Part shown: positions 63,611-64,000 of the stretch, one piece after another
Position numbering within the stretch: the first letter of the stretch is position 1
How the letters are laid out: each line of letters begins with the position of its first letter
Source: Harmothoe impar
Lineage: Eukaryota > Annelida > Polychaeta > Phyllodocida > Polynoidae
Direction: 5' to 3'
NCBI GenBank assembly: GCA_947462335.1
Contig: OX381719.1
Coordinates: 65,822,808 to 65,886,807, forward strand
DNA: 64,000 bases
Translations under genes and position numbers: made by a program
Notes under the pieces: generated by a model
What the model saw: only the letters and a program-made list of their open reading frames with translations
What the model was told of the DNA's origin: nothing
Database searches by the model: none

Positions 63611-64000
63611 TGGAAGCTCACAGTGTTAATGCATCACCCTCATACCATGGTTATGCATGGGTGAGGACCATCTGGGGTGAAACAACTGACTTCATGACTA
63701 ACTTATAAGGTTTGTAATAACACCCTTCATACTTTAGATGGGTTAAGTTGGTGACAGATAGACATAGACATCTTCTTATAGTAATTTGAAAGCCTAATGA
63801 ATGCACTACAAATAGCTCCCGGATTGTACTAGTAACTCCACATATATGTTGCCTTCCTCTACCCATAGTGCTACCATACCAGGTGAACTACCGGTAACAA
63901 ATTCTCTCCCACTCGAATCATGTGATAGTGGAGCCATATGAATAACGTAGCCGAACCAATAATCTGCTCTATTGACCCTATATTTAGCACATCCCTCCAG
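63611..64000. other. No gene seen
   Basis: End of the window. Only a short unsupported minus-strand frame. Confidence 0.5.

Overview
This is animal nuclear DNA: spliced genes with GT-AG introns, polyadenylation signals, minisatellites and several classes of eukaryotic transposon. A three-exon rolling-stone-like membrane protein gene, LINEs, tyrosine-recombinase retroelements, a Crypton and a Polinton-like element together suggest a marine invertebrate (amphioxus, hemichordate, echinoderm or similar). Species cannot be fixed from the sequence alone. Nothing here looks bacterial.

Layout. 1-7,845: a decayed Ty3/Gypsy retrotransposon on the minus strand (probable 5' LTR, gag, protease, reverse transcriptase, RNase H, integrase). 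7,846-11,950: gene-free, with an old ~1-1.7 kb duplication. 12,000-20,194: a decayed LINE whose ORF1 carries an RRM-like domain and a NADAR (YbiA-like) domain, followed by an SGNH-esterase ORF and an endonuclease/reverse-transcriptase ORF. It is interrupted at 15,631-16,910 by a deleted Ngaro/PAT-like element that keeps split direct repeats and a tyrosine recombinase. 20,400-24,800: minisatellite, palindromes and a TA-flanked MITE. 25,174-26,452: a Crypton-like recombinase gene.

26,823-46,133 is the most striking object: a 19.3 kb element that is almost entirely one giant palindrome. Its ends read AGTAGTAGGGG and it is flanked by a perfect 6-bp duplication (CATAAA), as Polinton/Maverick elements are. 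It lacks polymerase, ATPase, protease and capsid genes. Each arm carries a PC4-like gene, a two-finger C2H2 gene, a small finger ORF next to the centre and a short chromodomain-like relic. In the right arm 2.3 kb was replaced by a gag-like gene of a tyrosine-recombinase retroelement, which removed the promoter and first exon of that arm's PC4-like gene.

46,140-64,000: an unrecognised two-exon gene (47,299-48,135), a 31-bp minisatellite, the host rolling-stone-like gene (51,898-55,788, minus strand; introns with ~240-bp repeats, a tRNA-like sequence and three partial exon duplications), an 18-bp minisatellite, an interstitial telomere-like stretch and a 1.9 kb 36/41-bp minisatellite set in a duplicated region. 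Apart from the rolling-stone-like gene and perhaps the 47 kb gene, nearly everything recognisable derives from mobile elements or repeats.
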